Assembly: GCA_022749755.1 (NCBI GenBank)
Contig: CM040441.1
Location: 2,174,741 to 2,238,740 of the forward strand
From: Azadirachta indica
Lineage: Eukaryota > Streptophyta > Magnoliopsida > Sapindales > Meliaceae
DNA: 64,000 nt
Reading direction: 5' to 3'
The notes beneath the pieces are model-generated. The model did no database searches, was not told the origin of the DNA, and worked only from the letters and a program-made list of their open reading frames with translations. Below are positions 24,164-36,846 of the stretch, piece by piece (position 1 is the first letter of the stretch; each line of letters opens with the position of its first letter). The translations under genes were made by a program, and so were the position numbers.

Positions 24164-24755
24164 GTATAGAATAGAATGAAAATTGTAACCTGTTATAAAT
24201 GCGCTCACCGAAAAATCAGCTGTTTCGGATTTAGCAACATAAAGATCAAACAACAAAAACACGATGTTGTAATGCACACAAAGTAAAATGATGGTAATGT
24301 ACACTTATTAATTCTAATTCTACGACTAAAATGTTCAATTTTTTTCCCCTGTTCATATGGTCTGTTTGGAAATTTTATTTTATTTTTCCTTTTCTAATCA
24401 AAAGAATCAATAGATTTTATACTTAAAACAAATGTTTTAAAATATAATATTGTACAAAATAATATTACTCTGTCATGCAATCAGTTAGATGCATGAATGA
24501 ATTGACTCTTAGACATTTGAAATTATTACATTGAAATTATTAATATTAAGTGAATTATCATTTGCTCCGTCTTAACTGGAAGAATAAACTATCTAATTAT
24601 ATCTTGAGTTGTGTCAATCTTAATAAATTTGATCTTGATCAATTTTAATATCAGCAGATATTATCCTTTTAAGTTATGATGTAATAAACTTATAATATGA
24701 TTAAAATTTTGATAATTTAAAATTTAATTTTATAATTTGTTTATTATTGGCAATC
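23243..24755. other. AT-rich intergenic DNA
   Basis: No gene seen. 24485-24540 is a short diverged copy of 11150-11205 (next to repeat A). Confidence 0.4.
24132..24161 (+). repeat. (TA)n microsatellite
   Basis: About fifteen uninterrupted TA units. Confidence 0.95.
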
Positions 24756-25597
24756 CAGTCCTTATTTCTAATAAGATGTTAAACTTAAAAAGAAATATTT
24801 TATTTTATTATTTTTAAGAAATTTTAGAAATAAAAATAATATTTTATTCAAAATTAAAATATTAACAATTAATTTAGATAAAATTATATACTATAACACT
24901 ACTAAACTTTTTTTTTTCCTAATCTTTGTAGTATTTATTACAAATTAAGATATGAATTTTTAAAAAAATTTTTGGTCAAATTATACTAAACTATTAAAAA
25001 AGAAGATAAAAGTACGTATATTATTCATTATATTTACACAACAATAAATTAAATTTCATTTATTATAATTTATTAATTTTATTTTATTTAAAATTTTTCT
25101 TTTTTTTCCTAATATTCTATAAATACTCTAAACCCATTTTTTCTTGCCAAATAATTATTTACATTTTTTACTTAATGGTAGTATTTTAATTTGAATAAAA
25201 AATTTAATATTTTTCAAAAGTCAGGAGAATATGTGTATAGGAATATCTAAATAAATTTGGTAAACCTACATAAGTATTTTATGATAAAAAAGAAGAATAA
25301 TAAATTATAATATATAAATTAAATTTATTATTTTGCCAATAAAATTAATATAAATTTTTAAACATAAATTAAATAGATTATTATACATTCTTTTTTGATC
25401 AATACATAATAAATTATGACCAAGACTGTAAAAAAGGTTTAAGAGTATTTTAGCATATAATTTAATCCAAATTTATTGTTAAAATTTTAATTTGAATAAA
25501 TAATATTTTTATTTCTAAAATTTTTTAAAAATAATAAAGTAAAATAAACATTTCTATATTTGACATTTTAATCCTAAATATATTAGAAATAAGGACT
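24756..25597. mobile_element. Fold-back / long-TIR element
   Basis: The left arm 24756-24920 and the reverse complement of 25430-25597 align over about 165 bp. Both start AGTCCTTATTTCTAATA and share TTTTAGAAATAAAAATA and an AAATTATATxCTA block. The interior (about 500 bp) is AT-rich with no transposase. No clear target duplication is visible. It is a non-autonomous DNA element or hairpin-forming repeat; the superfamily is not certain. Confidence 0.7.
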
Positions 25598-26440
25598 ATT
25601 TAGTCAACCATGAGTAAAATATATTTAGTTTTGTTAATTTAATGAAGTATAGGTATTAAAATAATATTATTTTAATAGGTCAAACTCAAAGTTTAGATTT
25701 AAGGGGATATTTTCTTATTTTCTCAAAATATAAAGGGATATCTTCTTATTTTTTCAAAAGTCAATAGGGTATTTAACACTCTTTAAAAACTCAAAAGGGG
25801 TATTTGTTCTTTCTCCAAAAATTAGGAAGTATATTAACAATACCCCTACTTTATATATAAAATATTAATAAATAGGTGGGATTACTATTTTGAAGTTTAA
25901 AGAATAACATGTTAACTAATTTATCATTATATAATTTTAAAATAAATAATTAAAAATATAAAACTAGGAAAACATTAATTTTAATCTATTTGAAAAAATT
26001 TTGGAGGTCAAATAGGTATTTTACATACTCTAATTGAGATTATAAAAAAATTAATAATATATAAAACATTTTGATGGGGAAGAGCTTGGCCACTGATTGA
26101 AAAGTGACTGATTAGTAAATATACACGTGCCCAAATCTGAACATAATCTAAAAGATTTCTTCTATAGAATCTGACTATACTCTATAAATTTAGACTTTGT
26201 CTTTTTGTTTTGTAATGTTTATGTCAAATTTAAATTAGATTAATTGTTAACGAAAAAAGAATTTAGGCTATGTTTGGTTTACCAGAATAATACTCAAATA
26301 AATGAACACACGTATCTTTGAGGAATTCTAGATTCCTTCTATCACTAATTTTAACTTTACAAAAATACCCCTGGTCTGCCAATGAAATATACCAAAAGAC
26401 ATTGTTTTCATGTTAATTTTGAGTCCTTTTGTAAATAGAA
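25598..26440. other. Intergenic DNA, no gene
   Basis: A purine-rich passage at 25690-25840 repeats AAGGGGATATTTTCTTATTTTCTC-like phrases imperfectly. A MITE-end-like GGCTATGTTTGGTTTACC stands at about 26267. Confidence 0.4.
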
Positions 26441-27190
26441 AATTATTACTTTGAGTAACAACTATTATATTTATTATTGATAACAAAATATTGTCAAGAA
26501 TAAATTATTTTATATTTCAAATTTAAGACAATCAGTGATAGATTACAAATTTGAGACAGCTTTTTCTATCATGCATTCGCAATATCTTTATCTACATTAG
26601 CTTTCATAAGTTTCACAATCATAGTCAATAAAAATTGAAATTTTAAGAATAAATTATTGTATATTTGAAAATAAAATTAGTAGGTAATCAAATTTTACCA
26701 AGAAACAAACTAATTTCTAAATAGAAAATATTTTTGTCCAAAAAGATATGATGTACTTCTCTTTTTATATAATTTCATATGTTAAGGACCCATTTGGTTT
26801 GTAATTTGAAAATTATTTTAAAAAATATGAATATGGCTCAAAAGTTCGAATAGTATTTTTAGTATTTTTAATATTTGAAAATATATTTGATAGAAAATTT
26901 GAAAATAATTTTTACACCTTTAAAAGTTTGAAAACATGTTTGATATAATATATCAAAATAATAAAAATAAGATCATTCGTTTAGCCAAAACTATTTTTTA
27001 AAAATAGATTGATATTAAAATTTTAGTGATATTAAATAATATTGATTAGTTCATACTATCTTTCAATATATTTATACAAGATGACACACTAAAAATTTAT
27101 TTACTTGGTTCTTAATTGGATTATTATAAAATTATAAAAATGCAATATATAATGGACACACATCTATTTCTTTTACGTGGATTTATCATT
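26440..27190 (+). repeat. Dispersed repeat, copy C
   Basis: It matches copy A (11195-12000) over nearly its whole length in the same orientation, with scattered differences and small gaps. It ends after TATATAATGGACACACATCT. Non-coding. Confidence 0.75.
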
Positions 27191-27649
27191 TATTTAAAAG
27201 TCAAAAATATTTTAACCATCTAAATATCTGAGAAAATCAGGTAAAATTATTGATGATGCCAAAAATCTGCCTAATTCAACCTTAAACAATAGAATGATAA
27301 TCTTCGAATCTTCTGAGACCTTTTCTGGACTACAACATGGCAATAATTAGAGAAATAACTGATCTTCCAGACATATGATCTTCGATGCTTAAGTCAGTAA
27401 ATTAATCAAGAGGAGAAAGTTTGAATGAGATATCACTTTGGCAAAGTTTTGCCTTAGTTTAGAAGTGCGTAACTTGTTCTTTAAACCGCTGGGATTTTAT
27501 AAGTTATGGGTCGACTGTTTAGGAGTTATTTCTAGCTATAACCACCCACAATGGAAGGTAGGGTGATCAGTGGTTACTGGATGAAATTTGCAGTTGGCTC
27601 TCATTACCCACGTTGTTTATGGTCGAGTTGTCTTTTGTTATCCAACTTG
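27191..27649. other. Intergenic DNA before the tandem repeat
   Basis: More balanced in base composition than its surroundings, but no open frame or repeat is recognised. Confidence 0.35.
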
Positions 27650-28519
27650 GGCTGTATTTTTTGACCAATCTTGAATCTTTTTTGATGTTACAATTTTACG
27701 CAGCATGAAATTTGTCACCTCTAGGACCATGTGATACCTAAACATAAATGAAGATATTTTTCAATCATGTAACCTATCCTCTTCTAGCGTCAGATGTGTT
27801 TATGCCTAGGTATTTTCTCAAACATCAAGCCCTTGATTTTCTAATTAAATGCTATTTTGCCAGAAATTAAGTCCTTAATTTTCACCCTAAGCATGCTGCC
27901 CCTGAACTAGAATGGCGCCTTTTCAAATTTTTTAAAAATGGCTGTATTTTTTGACCAATCTTGAATCTTTTTTGATGTTACAATTTTACGCAGCATGAAA
28001 TTTGTCACCTCTAGGACCATGTGATACCTAAACATAACTGAAGATATTTTTCAATCATGTAACCTATCCTCTTCTAGCGTCAGATGTGTTTATGCCTAGG
28101 TATTTTCTCAAACATCAAGCCCTTGATTTTCTAATTAAATGCTATTTTGCCAGAAATTAAGTCCTTAATTTTCACCCTAAGCATGCTGCCCCTGAACTAG
28201 AATGGCGCCTTTTCAAATTTTTTAAAAATGGCTGTATTTTTTGACCAATCTTGAATCTTTTTTGATGTTACAATTTTACGCAGCATGAAATTTGTCACCT
28301 CTAGGACCATGTGATACCTAAACATAACTGAAGATATTTTTCAATCATGTAACCTATCCTTTTCTAGCGTCAGATGTGTTTATGCCTAGGTATTTTCTCA
28401 AACATCAAGCCCTTGATTTTCTAATTAAATGCTATTTTGCTAGAAATTAAGTCCTTAATTTTCACCCTAAGCATGCTACCCCTGAACTAGAATGGCGCCT
28501 TTTCAAATTTTTTAAAAAG
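27650..28519 (+). repeat. Three tandem 290-bp units
   Basis: Units start at 27650, 27940 and 28230 (GGCTGTATTTTTTGACCAATC) and each ends near TTCAAATTTTTTAAAAA. They are almost identical, differing at a handful of bases, for example CATAAATG against CATAACTG. A single diverged unit lies at 30886-31045. They sit just upstream of a promoter-like region and a decayed retroelement coding region, so they may be part of an LTR or of an upstream regulatory region. Confidence 0.95.
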
Positions 28520-29390
28520 TTGGCACCTTTTATGTCACGGATATCGACTCGAAAGACACTTGACAGTTACCTGCAGCCCCTTTTATTATGACTTCCTTTT
28601 CATTTTTTCAAGCCCTGAGCCGTGTGTCAATAGTGGATTAGCCACATCAGATTTTGCTTCGCCATTTTTTATTTCAGAATTAAGGACTTTTGCCAAGACA
28701 CATTGAACCATTCAATCTTGGACGGCCTAGATTACATCTTATTTGGGTATAAATTCCTACCTTCTTCTTCACTTAACCATTTTTGCAGAAATCCCCCCCT
28801 CTCTCTATCTCTTTCTCTCTCTCTCTCCATACACTCAAAAGTCACTATTGTTGTCGACATCCTTGTCGTTCTACATATCGTTGAATACCTCTTAGCTTTG
28901 GAGATTTTTTATTTCTTTTTCGACAACTTCATTTCAGAGAAAGACTCTTTAACTAGTGAATTCTTCATTATTTCATCTTCCTTTTGGGTTTTTCAACATT
29001 GTTTTGTGTGTTCGTCTCTTTATTTTGATTGTTTGAATAATTTTGTTCTAGAAGAGAAATTTTCCAGAAATGTTAAAATCATGATTATTACGCTTGCATG
29101 TCTATAAATACATTGTATGTTTTGATTTAGGGGTTTAGGGTTCTATTTGGGGATTTTGAGACTCTCTAACATTCAAAATAGAATGCCTTTGTTTATTTTG
29201 AAGGGATTGAGTCTTTTGTATGGTGTGTTTTGTTTTAAAACTTATATTTTTGGTTTACATGTTAGGGCATAGAAAAGGTTTTAATAAAGGATTGTCATGT
29301 AGTTTGTAGGCATATAGAAGTACTAACTTGAGAGTATTATCCCCAACCTAATATGGTTTCAAGTTGGGATGTATTAAGGTCTTCCATGTT
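28520..29390 (+). promoter_or_regulatory. TATA-containing, CT-rich leader of a retroelement remnant
   Basis: A TATAAA box at 28748-28753 is followed about 45 bp later by a CT-rich microsatellite (28793-28828), a common arrangement for plant 5' leaders. A frame open over 28703-29107 begins before the TATA box and encodes the CT repeat as Ser-Leu, so it is unlikely to be a protein. The region lies between the tandem units and a gag-like remnant, so it may be an LTR U3-R-U5 section. Confidence 0.4.
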
Positions 29391-29396
29391 TAGTAA

Positions 29397-30590
29397 TTGG
29401 GTTGCTTGTGTGAATTAGGTCATATGGCATCTATCAACATATCATCAACATCTTTATTTAGTGAATCTACTACTAATTATGAAGCTTATAATAAATTACC
29501 CCATTTTATTAGACGCGACTATTTGTTAATTTACAGTGAGATCCCCTTTATGATAACCATATCCTTAGAAATAGTTTATCCATATACTGAAACTAGAGCC
29601 TCTGAGATGAAACTATAATGTTCCGGAGACTAAAATTGCCGAGATTAGGATACCCGAGACTATAATTATTTATGGTAGTTCTTCTAATGACATGCCAGAG
29701 AACATATATCCTTAAAGAACTAATACTAGAGATTAAGATGTTCTTCAAGGATTAGATAACTTGGTAGATAGGCTTATTACTTGTTCCAAGAATGAGGCTG
29801 CCTTTAGTCACATAAGGGCTCCTAAGTATGTGGAGCCAACTAGTGATGTTTTTCATGTATCTTCTTCTAAAGCAGAAGATGGGAATGATGACATTGACGA
29901 TGATATTATGGATGACAATTAAAGAACTAAGATTAATGACAATGATGAGACCATCCTTAACCCAATTAGAAAGGCCAGACTATACGAGGTGGATTGGTAT
30001 GTGCCTCCTGTAACCTTATCCAACCTTAAAACTTATAGGAAGATGTATCAAATCCCTAGTGATATTATCCTTAGACTTCTCGAGGTAGATAAGTTTCTTA
30101 GTTAACCAAAGGAGGGTGAAATAGCTTTTCATGAGCAATTATTTTACTTTAGGCTTAAATTGTCCATACAAGAATACTTTGTTCGCCTCTTTTATTTTTT
30201 TTTGATATTCCTCGATATCAACTGAACCTGAGCGGGTAGCGAGTTGTTGTTGGGCTCCTTATGATATGGGCCATTGCTGGAAATTCTCCCCCAACCATCA
30301 AAGAAATTCAATATATATACATGTTGAAGAAGAACTCAAAGAGTAACCCTAGGTTTTATTATCTTCAGTCTCGACCCAATGTAAAGAAAATTATAACTAG
30401 AGCACTGACTTGTAATAAGGGTTGGAAACACAAATATTTTTTTATTGGGGAAATTGTGGTATGTCACTTGAATGTTTGGGTACGAATGATAGCATGCCAA
30501 CTATTTTTAATTGTAACGATAAGCACAACTTTCAATCACAACTTTTTCTTGCCGACAACTTTTCTATTCTGACCATTTGCTTGTTTCTTT
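29397..30590 (+). pseudogene. Decayed 'gypsy-type putative transposase' family region
   Basis: The frame from 29760 to 30190 reads VDWYVPPVTL, YRKMYQIPSDIILRLLEVD, and then PKEGEIAFHEQLFYFRLKLS with IQEYFVRLF. A shift then leads to RVVVGLLMIWAIAG near 30238-30280. This spacing resembles the plant domain named 'transposase (putative), gypsy type' (PF04195), found in gag-like regions of plant retroelements. An acidic run (DGNDDIDDDIMDDN) precedes it. Stops at about 29920 and 30102 and the frameshift show it is dead. Assignment is by remembered pattern, not by search. Confidence 0.5.
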
Positions 30591-30885
30591 TTAGTTGAAT
30601 TATGGGGAAAGTTTTCATCCTTGGCCAATATTTCTGTGGAGAGGATTGTTGTTGGAAGAGTTGCTATTGCCGATCAAAGGAATCTATTTTCTCTTGACTA
30701 TTTGATTGGCACTAAGTTAGTTGCCTATGCTTTAAAACGTGGAGAATTACTTGCCGCTAGACATGATGCCAAAATTAGTAAAACTAATTATTACTCGATC
30801 TCAATTAAAATTCTACATAATTTAATTTTCTCACCACTTTGTTTTTTCATGCAAAGAAAATGGCTTCAAAACAAGTTGGAAATAG
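30591..30885 (+). pseudogene. Continuation of the decayed retroelement, no recognisable domain
   Basis: An open frame of 100 residues (30621-30923) runs into the diverged tandem unit at its end. Nothing in it is recognised. It is probably downstream remnant of the same element. Confidence 0.3.
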
Positions 30886-31045
30886 TACACAGTATGAAAT
30901 TTGTCACCTTCGAGACCATGTGATACCTAACCATAACTGAAGATATGTTTCGATCGTATAATCTATCCATTTTCTGGTGTTAGGTGTGTTATGCTATTTT
31001 TCCAAACATTAAGGCCTTGACTTTCTAATTAAATGTTATTTTATT
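30886..31045 (+). repeat. Single diverged copy of the 290-bp unit
   Basis: It shares GTATGAAATTTGTCACCT, GACCATGTGATACCTAA and TTTCTAATTAAATG words in order with the units at 27650-28519, but is clearly older and covers only about half a unit. If the tandem units lie in a 5' LTR, this could be what is left of the 3' LTR. Confidence 0.7.
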
Positions 31046-31369
31046 TAGAGGTGAGTACAGTCCAAGTCGGTGCAGGTTTTTGAAAAAACAGATCCAAAAG
31101 TTTCAAATCTCAAATTTTGAAGACCGAACCATACCGAATAAAAAGAAAAATTTGAACCGGACCGGACCGATTACATATTAAAACCAAATTAAAATTAAAC
31201 CCATCAATTCTGTTTTTGGGTCTGTTCGATTTTTGGATAAATTTATTATTTTTTTAAAAATTTTTTAGTATATTAAATAATATCATTTTATGAAAACACA
31301 ATAAAATAATGTCATTTAAATAAAAAAATATTAAAAAATAATATTTCAGTCAAGTTGCAGAAGGCAAGC
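31046..31369. other. Spacer with a MITE-like fragment
   Basis: GAACCGGACCGGACCGATT near 31155-31173, with its GC-rich surroundings, resembles ends or cores of plant hAT-type short elements. No inverted partner is seen. Confidence 0.3.
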
Positions 31370-32141
31370 TTATTTTTTAGGGTTGTCCTCATCGTCAAAA
31401 CTTGCAAGCTTTGGCTGATCATGCCATATCAGTTTTATCAAGTTGGCAAGGCCAGATTTTGTCTATGGCTAGTCATCTTGAGCTAGTTAAGATACTTTTT
31501 CAGAGCATTCTCATGCATAGTTTTAAAGTGTACTTGTGGCCTCGTTCGTTGCTAAAGCTTCTTTAATCCTAGGCTCGAAACTTTATCCTATCCAGTAATT
31601 CTCAGCGTAAGAAGTTGGCTCTTTTTTCATGGGATTGTATTTATTCACCTAAAAAAGAGGGTGTCTTGGTTTGTGTCGTTTTGATCTCTTTAATTCCTCT
31701 TGTTTTCTTAAAAGCTTGTAGGGGTATCATACTGGAAATTTTTTATATGCTTCTTTTTTGCAAGCATGTTATTCTTTTAATGATGCTTGTCAGAGTTTCA
31801 CCTGTTTGTCCTTGTAGAGTGGTTTTTGTTCCGTTATTTGTCTTTGCTCCAAAGGTTTGGGTTGGATTATTAGGGATGGCCAACGTATCAATTTTTGGCA
31901 TGATCGTTGGTTGGATTCTGTTATTCTGTTGAGGGTAGAAAAGGTGAATTTTACCACAAAGCTTGGAAGTGGCATATTCTAGATTCTTTCTTTGAGGTGT
32001 TTCCTTAGCTGAAGGAGTTTATTGGTTCTATAACTCTCTTGTTTTTCCTAGTCTTGATCGTCTGGTTTGGCAGCATTTTAAGGATGGATATCTAGAGCTT
32101 AAGGAAAGCTATGACTTTGTTCGTGCTCACCGTGATGTTCA
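31370..32141 (+). pseudogene. L1-type LINE remnant, part 1 (end of reverse transcriptase)
   Basis: In shifting frames it reads LADHAISVLSSWQGQILSMASHLELVK, then VYLWPRSLLKLL, SQRKKLALFSWD and, near 31875-31925, GQRINFWHDRWLDS. These match the C-terminal RT part of plant L1-like ORF2 (LSMAGRVxLVKSV, YxWPxSLLKxLD, WKDxWL). The 5' part of ORF2 is absent. It is interrupted at 32141 by copia 2 and resumes at 37549. Confidence 0.75.
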
Positions 32142-32834
32142 TGTTAGGAAGAAACAAAAGAAAGTAATACAAATTTAATTCTTCTCACTTACTTAAACCA
32201 AGATGAAGTAATCAAGTAAATCAAAACAATAAAAACAACAAGAATAATTAAGTTAAAAAAACACAAGAGACATCAAATTTACGTGAAAAAACCTCCCTCT
32301 CAATGCGAGTGAGAGTAAAAAACCAGAGCCGAACAATTTTCACTATCACCAAGTAAGAAGTACTAGAGTTTTCTTATAAGATTACAGCCTTAAAAACAAA
32401 TAAGACCTCAATCACAAAGTGAGAGAAAAAAAAAAAAACTCACCAAATACACCAATGATGAACACCAAAGTGAAAGAACCAAAATAAGATTGCAGAAAAA
32501 TTTTGAAAATCAAAGCTACTATAAACGTAAATTCTGAACATGCTAGAAAGCTTTGATGGTCAATCACACCGTCCAAAATCAAGAACTATGTGTGTAGAAT
32601 TTTCACGTAAAATTTGAGGCAAAATGGAATTCAAATCACTGCCTGATTGTCAATTTAATAAAAACTGCACAGGACTGAAATTTTCTACAAAACTGTTGTC
32701 TTTCTGTCTTACGGCTTGCACTACTCTTTTCACACATACACCTCATACAATCACAAAATAAATCTAAAATCCCTTTAACCATGTGAACTTCAAAATTAGG
32801 CCTTTTCTAAATAAGAGTGAAGTCTAACCCAACA
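32142..32834 (-). repeat. 3' LTR of copia 2
   Basis: It begins TGTTAGGAAGAAAC and ends CTAACCCAACA in plus-strand reading, aligned along its whole length with 36858-37548. Confidence 0.92.
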
Positions 32835-32848
32835 AAACTCCCCCTCAC
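32835..32848 (-). other. Polypurine tract of copia 2
   Basis: The minus strand reads GTGAGGGGGAGTTT directly before the 3' LTR, the usual start site of plus-strand DNA synthesis. Confidence 0.85.
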
Positions 32849-32850
32849 GA

Positions 32851-35800
32851 CTATTTGGAGAAATTCGTTATTCCGGCGATCAAACGGCAAGTCTCAAGTT
32901 TGTCCCTCGACAATGACTTTGTCAACATATCAGCACCATTATCTTTTGTGTTAACTTTCTCAAGATCTAATAACTTAGCATTTAACACATCCCGTATCCA
33001 ATGATAACGAGTATCAATATGCTTCAATCTTGAGTGCAAAGAATAATTTTTTCCAAGATGAATAACGCTTTGGTTGTCACATAACAACATATACCTCTCT
33101 TGCTTAAAATTAAGTTCCCTAAAGTTCATCCATAGCAACTCTTTACAAGCTTCAGTTGCTGCAACTTAAACATATACCTCTGTTGTTGAAAGAACAACGC
33201 ATTTTTGCAATCTAGATTGTCATGACACAGCTCCCCCCATAAAGTTAATCAGATAATCGAAAGTAAACTTGCGAGAATCAATATCTTCAGCCAATTCTGC
33301 ATCTATAAAGCCAACTAAAACAGGTTTATCTTCACCAAAAGAAAGCTTTAAGTCAAATGTACCACACAAATATCTCATTATCCATCTCACAGCATTCTAA
33401 TGTTCTTTGCTTGGATTTAAAAGAAAAAGACTCACTATGCGAACTGCATGGGCTATATCTGGTCTGGTTTGGTACATACCATGGCATACAAGCTTCCAAC
33501 TGCTGAAACATAAGGAATTCTCTTCATCTCTTCTTTCTCAACAAGTGTTGTAGAACAATGTTTAATGCTCAATTTGAAGTGAGGAGCAAGAGGGCTACAT
33601 ACTACCTTAGCATTATTTATGCAAAATCGTTGAAGTACTTTTTGAATACACTTCTCTTGTGACACATACAACTTCCTTGCAGATCTGTCCCATCCAATTG
33701 TTATTCCTAACATTTATTTTGCAGCACCTAAGTCTTTCATGGCAAAAGATTTACTTAATTACTTCTTCAAAGCATCAATCCTACAAGCATTCTTACCAAC
33801 AATAAGAATGTCATCTACATAAAGTAAAAGAATAATAAAATCATCGCCCAAGAATTTTTGCATAGAAACACAACTATCTAAAGTAATCTTCTTGTAGCCT
33901 TGCTCCCACATAACTAACTCAAATTTCCTATACCATTGCCTCGGAGTGTGCTTCAACCCATAAAGACTCTTCTTTAGTTTGCAAACATAATCTTCTTTGC
34001 CTTTTACTTTGAAACCTTTTAAAGTCACCATAAAGAAAGCAGTATGTCCATCTGCTCAATCTCTAAGTCAAAACCATTTACTAAACCAAGCACTGTACAA
34101 ATAGAAGTCATCGTTACAACTGGAGAAAATATATCTCCAAAAATAATGTCTTTTCTTTGCCCAAAACCTTTAACAATAAGTCTTGCTTTATATCGCGACC
34201 TCAAACTATGTTCTTCATGCTTTATTCTGAGCACCCACTTGTTCTTCAGTGCTCTCCTACCTTTAGGCAACTTGATCAACTCAAAAGTGTGGTTCTCATA
34301 AAAAGAACGCATCTCATCCTGCATAGCTTTAATCTACTCAACTCTGTGATCATCTTCAATAGCTTCTTCATAGCACTCAGGTTGTCCCATGTTAGTCAGC
34401 AAAATATAATCATACACATAGTATTTAGTAGAAGCCTTTTTGCTCCTAGTAGATCTTCTAAATGGGATTATAGGAATCTCCTCTACTGGCTGCTTCACTT
34501 GCACATTCTCTGTTGTTCTTTCTTGTATAAAACCATTAGCATCAACTATATTTGGTTGATCATCTTGAACATTATCTATATGTTGACCCTTTTTTAGTGT
34601 AGGAAGAACTATGTCAAAGTCAACTAGCATACTATTGTTCTGAGGCATTGGCTTTTCTTCTTTTTCTAAGTTTGCAACAGTTTGATCCCCATAAAACAAT
34701 ATCTCTACTTTTGATGATTTTCTTACTAACTGAATTATATAACGGATAGCCAAACTCATCTTGGCCATGGCCAAGAAATATGCACTGTTTGGTCTTCACA
34801 TCAAGCTTTAATCTTTCATCTTTAGGGATATATACAAAAGCCCTGCAACCAAAGACACGCAAATGATCATAACAAACTTTCTTGCCTAACTATATCCTTT
34901 CTAGCACTTCAAGCTACAAAGGAATGCTAAGAGAAAGATTTATAATATGTGCTCCAGTACCCAAAGCTTTACCTTAAAAAGAATTCTGTAATCCAGCCTG
35001 TGAGATCAAATATCTAACTCTCTTAACTAGTGTTCTATTCATTCTCTCAGCTATGCCATTCAACTATGGTGTTTTTAAAGAAGTCTTCTAATGTGTAATA
35101 CTGCTCTTTACAATAAGTATTAAATGGCCCTAAATATTCACCACCATTATCTGTTCGAATACATTTTAACTTCTTTCCAGTCTCTCTCTCAATTGAAACT
35201 TGAAATTGCTTGAACATAGATAATACTTAATCCTTTGACTTCAAAGTATAAACCCATATTTTCCTTGAATGATCATCAATAAATGACATAAAATAGTATA
35301 CACCACCAAGTGAAATGTTTTTCATAGGACCACAAATATCATAATGCACTAAATCAAGTACCTCAGGTTTTCGGGTTGATAAATGGCTCTTGAAGGAAAC
35401 TCAATATTGTTTTTCTTCTAAATAATGCATACACTTCTTCAAGTGCACTTTCTTAACCCCAGGTAACACATTCTTCTTAGCTAGCTCAGTTATCCCTTTC
35501 TCACTCATATGACATAACCGCTTATGCCATAACTCAATTCTATTTTTGCTTGAGTAAGGTATAAAGAGGAATACTTCTTACCACTAACCATAACCATAGC
35601 ACCTTTAGTGAGCTTCCAATTGTCTCTTGAAAAATTGTTGTCATAAATAGCATCACAAAGCTTACCAACAGAAAGAAGATTAAGTTGAATATTTGGAACA
35701 TGCTTGACATACCTGAGAACTAATATGAAACCATTAGCAGTCTTCAAGCAAATATATCCAACACTTACACATCGTGTCATTCCTTCATTAGTTGTCTTAA

Positions 35801-36800
35801 TATCTCCAAAATTACTAACTGCATAGGAGGAGAAAAAATCCCTTCTAGCTGTAATATGAATAGAGGCACCACTATCTATCACCCAACTGGTCTCACTGTG
35901 AGCAAAGTTGATTGCATCATATTCTTAAATAATCAAAATATCTTCAAGAGTAACATTAACTCTATCATCATCACAATTATATTCGGTCTTCTTTTCTTTC
36001 TGTTATCATCATCGCTATTATAGTCGATCTTCTTTTCTTTATATTTGCGTTCCTTATTCTCTCTTTTCCATTTGTAGCAATATTTCTTGACATATCCTTT
36101 CTTACCACAATGGTGATACTCAAGACTTTTATACCTATTTCTTGACTTGCTTCTACTATGCTCTTTGTTATTGGAATCCTGGCTCTTACTTCTCCCCCTA
36201 AAATTTGAAGCTAAAGCTTCTAACTGTGAAGAGCAACCCTGTGTTTTCCTTCTCATGTCTTCATTCAAGATACTACTTGTAGCAAACTTCATGAAGATAA
36301 TACCATCTGATGCAGAATTAGATAACGACACTCTAAATGTCTCCTATAAGTTTGGTAAGGTACCAAGAAGCTATAAACGTTGAATTTCATCCTCAAAAGT
36401 GATTCTCATAACAGCAAGCTGGTTACTAATTCCCTGAAATATATTCAAGTGATCAGTCACCAAAGTTCCATCTCTATATCTTAAGGCCATCATTTGTTTT
36501 ATCAAAAATAACTTGTTATTTCCTATTTTCCTAGCATACAATTGTTCCAATTTGTTCCAAAGAATCTAAGCATTTTTCTCCCCACTTATATGATTCAATA
36601 CATTATCATCATCCCATTGCCTAATGTATCCATAAACCTGTCGATGCATTAAAACTCATTGAAGATAATAATTATGATCAAGTTTTTCAGTGGCAAACAC
36701 GAGTAGATAATAATTTTTGACATAATGCAAATCTTCCATCTTACCATTTCAAAGTGCATAATTTGAACCATTTAAATTCACCATTCTACTTGCATTAACC
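32851..36800 (-). pseudogene. Copia 2 gag-pol polyprotein, broken
   Basis: Minus strand, from high to low coordinates. Gag has a knuckle near 36080-36125 (first Cys and the His both changed to Tyr). The protease WVIDSGASIH is intact at about 35850-35885. Integrase at about 35000-35560 keeps the IRTDNGGEY motif, and a domain tail VFGCRAFVYIPKDERLKLDV is at about 34800-34862. RT is at about 33720-34330 with YVDDILIVG near 33800, and RNase H at about 32851-33200 ends NGADMLTKSLSRDKLE. Stops or frameshifts separate the fragments, for example near 33450-33760, 34330, 35000 and 35930. Catalytic residues are better kept than in copia 1. Confidence 0.9.
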
Positions 36801-36846
36801 TCCATTGTTCAAAATAAAATAATAACTCACTAACTGAACCCTACTT

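Noticed and set aside
28703..29107. 134-codon open frame after the tandem repeats
   Set aside because: It starts upstream of the likely TATA box, encodes the CT microsatellite as Ser-Leu repeats and resembles nothing; better read as a leader or LTR.
34044..34597. Plus-strand frames over copia 2
   Set aside because: They are shadows of the minus-strand RT and integrase tail.
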